A stretch of DNA of 64,000 bases. Source: Nipponacmea schrenckii (lineage: Eukaryota; Mollusca; Gastropoda; Lottiidae). The stretch lies in NCBI GenBank assembly GCA_030562195.1, contig CM060199.1, positions 20,790,338 to 20,854,337 of the forward strand. The letters are read 5' to 3'. This document shows positions 58,699 to 64,000 of the stretch, one piece after another; position 1 is the stretch's first letter, and every line of letters begins with the position of its first letter. The notes under the pieces are model-generated. The model was not told the DNA's origin, made no database searches, and saw nothing but the letters and a program-made list of their open reading frames with translations. The position numbers and the translations under genes are program-made.

Positions 58699-61600
58699 TA
58701 AATACTACTAGTATTGTTGCCGTTTTTACACTCTCAACTTTATAGTGTAAATATTACTAGTATTGTTGCCATTTTTACACTCTCAACTTTAGTCCAAATA
58801 TTACTAGTATTGTTGCCGTTTTTACACTCTCAACTTTAGTCTAAATATTACTAGTAGTGTTGCCGTTTTTACACTCTCACTTTTAGTGTAAATATGACTA
58901 GTATTTTTGACGTTTTTACACTCTCAATTTTAGTGTAAATATTACTAGTATTGTTGCCGTTTTTACACTCTCAATTTTAGTGTAAATATTACTAGTAGTG
59001 TTGCCGTTTTTACACTCTAAATTTTAGTGAAAATATTACTAGTATAGTTGTCGATTCTACACTCTCAACTTTATTTTAAAATATTACTAGTATTGTTACC
59101 GTTTTTACACTCTCAACTTAAGTCTAAATATTACTAGTATTGTTGCCGTTTTTACACTCTCAACTTTATAGTGTAAATATTACTAGTATTGTTGCCATTT
59201 TTACACTCTCAACTTTAGTCCAAATATTACTAGTATTGTTGCCGTTTTTACACTCTCAACTTTAGTCTAAATATTACTAGTATTGTTGCCGTTTTTACAC
59301 TCTCAACTTTAGTCCAAATATTACTAGTATTGTTGCCGTTTTTACACTCTCACTTTTAGTGTAAAATGACTAGTATTTTTGACGTTTTTACACTCTAAAT
59401 TTTAGTGTAAATATTACTAGTATTGTTGCCGTTTTTACACTGTCAATTTTATTGTAAATATTACTAGTAGTGTTGCCGTTTTTACACTCTCAACTTTAGT
59501 GTAAATATTATTAGTATTTTTGACGTTTTTACACTCTAAATTTTAGTGTAAATATTACTAGTATTGTTGCCGTTTTCACACTCTCAACTTTAGTGTAAAT
59601 ATTACTAGTATTTTTGACGTTTTTAAACTCTAAATTTTAGTGTAAATATCACTAGTATTGTTGCCGTTTTTACACTCTCAATTTTAGTGTAAATATTACT
59701 AGTAGTGTTGCCGTTTTTACACTCTCAATTTTAGTGTAAATATTACTAGAATTTTTGACGTTTTTACACTCTCAATTGTAGTGTAAATATTACTAGTAGT
59801 GTAATTGTTACCGTTTATACACTCAACTTTAGTGTAAATATTACTAGTATTGTTACCGTTTTAACACTCAACTTTAGTGTAAATATTACTTGTATTGTTA
59901 CCGTTTTAACACTCAACTTTAGTGTAAATATTACTAGTATTGTTGCCGTTTTTACACTCTCAATTTTTGTCCAAATATTTCTAATATTGTTGCCGTTTTT
60001 TACACTCTTAATTTTTGTCCAAATATTTCTAGTATTGTTGCCGTTTTTACACATTCAACTTAAGTGTAAATATAACTAATATTGTTGCCGATTCTACACT
60101 CTCAACTATAGTGTAAATATTACTAGTATTGTTACCGTTTTAACACTCAACTTTAGTGTAAATATTACTAGTATTGTTGCCGTTTTTAACCTCTCAATTT
60201 TAGTGTAAATACTACTAGTATTGTTGCCGTTTTTACACTCAACTTTATAGTGTAAATATTACTAGTATTGTTGCCATTTTTACACTCTCAACTTTAGTGT
60301 AAATATTACTAGTAGTGTTGCCGTTGTACACTCTAAACTTTAGTGTAAATATGACTAATACTTTTGACCAATTTTAAACTCTAAATTTTAGTGTAAATAT
60401 TACTAGTATTGTTGCCGTTTTTACACTCTAAATTTTAGTGTAAATATTACTAGTAGTGTTGCCTTTTTAACACTCTAAATTTTTAGTGTAAATATTACTA
60501 GTATTGTTGTCGATTCTACACTCTCAACTTTAGTCTAAATATTACTAGTAATGTTGCCGTTTTTACACTCTAAATTTTAGTGTAAATATTACTAGTATTG
60601 TTGTCGATTCTACACTCTCAACTTTAGTCTAAATATTACTAGTATTGTTGCCGTTTTTAACCTCTCAATTTTAGTGTAAATATGACTAGTATTTTTGACG
60701 TTTTTACACTCTCAATTTTAGTGTAAATACTACTAGTATTGTTGCCGTTTTTACACTCTCAACTTTATAGTGTAAATATTACTAGTATTGTTGCCATTTT
60801 TACACTCTCAACTTTAGTCCAAATATTACTAGTATTGTTGCCGTTTTTACACTCTCAACTTTAGTCTAAATATTACTAGTAGTGTTGACGTTTTAACACT
60901 CTCACTTTTAGTGAAAATATGACTAGTATTTTTGACTTTTTTACACTCTAAATTTTAATGTAAATATTACTAGTATTGTTGCTGTTTTTACACTCTCAAT
61001 TTTAGTGTAAATATTACTAGTATTGTTGCCGTTTTTACACTCTAAATTTTAGTGTAAATATTACTAGTATTGTTGTCGATTCTACACTCTCAACTTTAGT
61101 CTAAATATTACTAGTATTGTTGCCGTTTTTAACCTCTCAATTTAAGTGTAAATACTACTAGTATTGTTGCCGTTTTTACACTCTCAACTTTATAGTGTAA
61201 ATATTACTAGTATTGTTGCCATTTTTACACTCTCAACTTTAGTCCAAATATTACTAGTATTGTTGCCGTTTTTACACTCTCAACTTTAGTCTAAATATTA
61301 CTGGTATTGTTGCCGTTTTTACACTCTCAACTTTAGTCCAAATATTACTAGTATTGTTGCCGTTTTTACACTCTCACTTTTAGTGTAAATATGACTAGTA
61401 TTTTTGACGTTTTTACACTCTAAATTTTAGTGTAAATATTACTAGTATTGTTGCCGTTTTTACACTGTCAATTTTATTGTAAATATTACTAGTAGTGTTG
61501 CCGTTTTTACACTCTCAACTTTAGTGTAAATATTATTAGTATTTTTGACGTTTTTACACTCTAAATTTTAGTGTAAATATTACTAGTATTGTTGCCGTTT

Positions 61601-61830
61601 TCACACTCTCAACTTTAGTGTAAATATTACTAGTATTTTTGACGTTTTTAAACTCTAAATTTTAGTGTAAATATCACTAGTATTGTTGCCGTTTTTACAC
61701 TCTCAATTTTAGTGTAAATATTACTAGTAGTGTTGCCGTTTTTACACTCTCAATTTTAGTGTAAATATTACTAGAATTTTTGACGTTTTTACACTCTCAA
61801 TTTTAGTGTAAATATTACTAGTAGTGTTGC
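58699..61830. repeat. Higher-order repeat of about 2,025 bp within the satellite
   Basis: Rare variants recur at a fixed offset: TGTCAATTTTATTGTAAA at 59,441 and 61,466, CGTTTTCACACTC at 59,571 and 61,596, TATTACTAGAATTTTTGACG at 59,741 and 61,766, and CAACTTTATAGTG at 58,735 and 60,760 and at 59,161 and 61,185. The offset is 2,024-2,025 bp, about 43 basic units. Confidence 0.9.
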
Positions 61831-62310
61831 CGTTTTTACAAGCTCAACTTTAGTGTAAATATAACTAGTATTGTTGCCGTTTTTTACACTCTCAACTTTA
61901 GTGTAAATATCACTAGTATTGTTGCCGTTTTTACACTCTCAACTTTAGTCTAAAAATTACTTGTATTGTTGCCGTTTTTACACTCTTATTTTATAGTGTA
62001 AATATTACTAGTATTTTTGCCGTTTTTACACTCTCAACTTTAGTGTAAATATTACTAGTATGCATGCTGTTTTTACACTCTCAACCTTAGTGTAAATATT
62101 ACTAGTATTGTTGCCGTTTTTACACTCAATTTTTGTCTAAATATTTCTAATATTGTTGCCGTTTTTTACACTCTCAATTTTAGTGTAAATATTACTAGTA
62201 GTGTTACCGTTTTTACACTCTCAACTTCTTTAGTTTAAATACTACTAGTATTGTTACCGTTTTTACACTATCAATTTTAGTGTAAATATTACTAGTAGTG
62301 TAACCATTTT

Positions 62311-62735
62311 AACGTTTTTAAGTTGAGAGTGTAAAAACGGTAACACTACTAGTAATATTTACACTAAAATTGAGAGTGTAAAAAAGGCAACAATACTAGT
62401 AATATTTACACTAAAATTTAGAGTTTAAAAACGTCAAAAATACTAGTAATATTTACACTTACATTAAGAGTGTAAAAACGTCAACAATACTAGTAATATT
62501 TACACTAAAGTTGAGTGTAAAAACGGCAACAATACTAGTAATATTTACACTATAGTTGAGAGTGTAAAAACGGTTACACTACTACTAATATTTACACTAA
62601 AATTGAGAGTGTAAAAACGGTAACACTACTAGTAATATTTACACTAAAATTGAGTGTAAAAACGGCAACAATACTAGTAATATTTACACTAAGGTTGTGT
62701 GTAAAAACGGTAACACTACTAGTAATATTTACACT
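62311..62735 (-). repeat. Inverted block of satellite units
   Basis: Here the units read on the other strand (GAGAGTGTAAAAACGGTAAC, ACTAGTAATATTTACACTAA), while both sides read in the main orientation. The left junction is within GTGTAACCATTTTAACGTTT and the right within ACACTTAAGTTTCAACTTTA. About nine units. Confidence 0.95.
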
Positions 62736-64000
62736 TAAGTTTCAACTTTAGTCTAAATATTACTAGTATTGTTGCCGTTTTAACACTCTCAATTTTAGTC
62801 CAAATATTACTAGTATTGTTGCCGTTTTTACACTCTCAACTTTAGTCTAAATATTACTAGTATGTTGCCATTTTTACACTCTCAATTTTAGTGTAAATAT
62901 TACTAGTATTGTTGCCATTTTTACACTCTCAACTTTAGTGTAAATATACTAGTATTGTTGCCATTTTTACACTCTCAACTTTAGTGTAAATATTACTAGT
63001 ATTATTGCCGTTTTTACACTCTCAACTTTAGTGTAAATATCACTAGTATTATTGCCGTTTTAACACTCTCAATTTTAGTGTAAATATTACTAGTATTGTT
63101 ACCGATTTTACACTCTCAACTTTAGTCTAAATATTACTAGTATTGTTACCGATTTTACACTCTCAACTTTAGTGTAAATATTACTAGTATTGTTGCCATT
63201 TTTACACTCTCAACTTTAGTCCAAATATTTCTAGTATTCATGCCGTTTTTACACTCTCAACTTTAGTCTAAATATTACCAGTATTGTTGCCGTTTTTACA
63301 CTCTCAACTTTAGTCTAAATATTACTAGTATTGTTGCCATTTTTACACTCTCAACTTTAGTCTAAATATTTCTAGTATTCATGCCGTTTTTACACTCTCA
63401 ACTTTAGTCTAAATATTTCTAGTATTCATGCCGTTTTTACACTCTCAACTTTAGTCTAAATATTCTAGTATTCATGCCGTTTTACACTCTCAACTTTAGT
63501 CTAAATATTACTAGTATTGTTGCCGTTTTTACCTCTCAATTTTAGTGTAAATATACTAGTATGTTGCCTTTTTACACTCAACTTTATTCAAATATTACTA
63601 GTATTGTTGCCTTTTTACACTCTCAATTTTAGTGTAAATATTACTAGTATGTTGCCTTTTTACACTCTCAACTTAAGTTAAATATACTAGTATTTTGCCT
63701 TTTTACACTCTCAACTTTAGTTAAATATTACTAGTATTGTTGCCTTTTTAACTCTCAATTTAGTTAAATATTACTAGTATTGTTGCCGTTTTTACACTCT
63801 CAACTTAAGTTAAATATTACTAGTATGTTGCCATTTTTACACTCTCAATTTAGTAAATATTACTAGTATTGTTCCATTTTTACACTCTCAACTTTATTTA
63901 AATTTTACTAGTATTTTGCCTTTTTACACTCTCAACTTTAGTGTAAATATTACTAGTATTTTGCCGTTTTTACACTCTCAACTTTAGTTAAATTTTACTA

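Larger units (their letters stand above)
57431..64000. repeat. Satellite array of a 47-bp unit, running off the window end
   Basis: Well over 100 copies of a 47-bp unit TTTTTACACTCTCAACTTTA + GTGTAAATATTACTAGTATT + GTTGCCG. Each typical unit holds an 8-bp stem with a 9-nt loop (TTTACACT ... AGTGTAAA) and the palindrome TACTAGTA. Variant classes differ at GTTGCCG, GTTACCG or TTTGACG, and at AGTGTAAA, AGTCTAAA or AGTCCAAA. The array starts beside the truncated L1-like element and is interrupted by a 601-bp element at 57,512-58,112. Right-hand copies (63,500-64,000) carry many one-base deletions. The array continues past base 64,000. Confidence 0.97.

Noticed and set aside
59815..60054. 79-codon minus-strand frame with repeated IFTLKLSVKT
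   Set aside because: A by-product of the 47-bp satellite.

Overview
This is an AT-rich window (roughly two thirds A+T by eye) from an animal nuclear genome. I find no intact protein-coding gene. No reading frame above about 100 codons looks like a host protein. The longer open frames are fragments of reverse transcriptase, read-through of tandem repeats, or chance frames. The repeat types (tRNA-headed SINEs with an ATTTC-rich tail, non-LTR retrotransposons, short inverted-repeat elements, abundant minisatellites) suggest a marine invertebrate. A mollusc, probably a bivalve, is my best guess. It rests on remembered repeat styles, not on a database match.

Layout. Bases 1-2727 hold the 3' part of a dead non-LTR retrotransposon (LINE A). 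A 368-bp tRNA-derived SINE (SINE1) interrupts it, flanked by a perfect 16-bp target duplication. Bases 2837-3286 hold the first copy of an element bounded by ATACGCCCAC/GTGGGCGTAT, with more copies near 10.3 and 30.2 kb and relatives near 20.1-20.7, 26.2 and 30.8 kb. Bases 3.4-28 kb are mostly featureless AT-rich DNA. They carry a 37-bp array (6.3-6.8 kb), a possible TTAA-bounded element with a SINE1 inside (7.6-8.2 kb), a degenerate 60-bp repeat (8.7-9.3 kb), a 28-bp array (21.9-22.9 kb), a clean SINE1 (24.9 kb) and a diverged 0.5-kb tandem duplication (26.4-27.5 kb).

From 28 to 55 kb there are twin related minisatellites of 32 and 34 bp (32.8-34.1 kb) and a 1.5-kb foldback element whose arms are tandem repeats (40.15-41.64 kb). 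There is also a 26-bp array (43.56-45.03 kb), several SINE1 fragments, a second SINE family (SINE2, 50.9 kb) and a diverged dispersed repeat near 49 kb. Bases 55.05-57.43 kb hold the remains of an L1-like LINE on the minus strand, split by a SINE2. From about 57.43 kb to the window end is a satellite of a 47-bp unit. It contains a 601-bp inverted-repeat element at an exactly reconstructable insertion site, a higher-order repeat of about 2,025 bp, and an inverted block of about 425 bp.

The window records nested transposition and tandem-repeat expansion, not a set of cooperating genes. The best candidates for something undescribed are the foldback element at 40,153-41,640 and the satellite/transposon complex at 57.4-64 kb.
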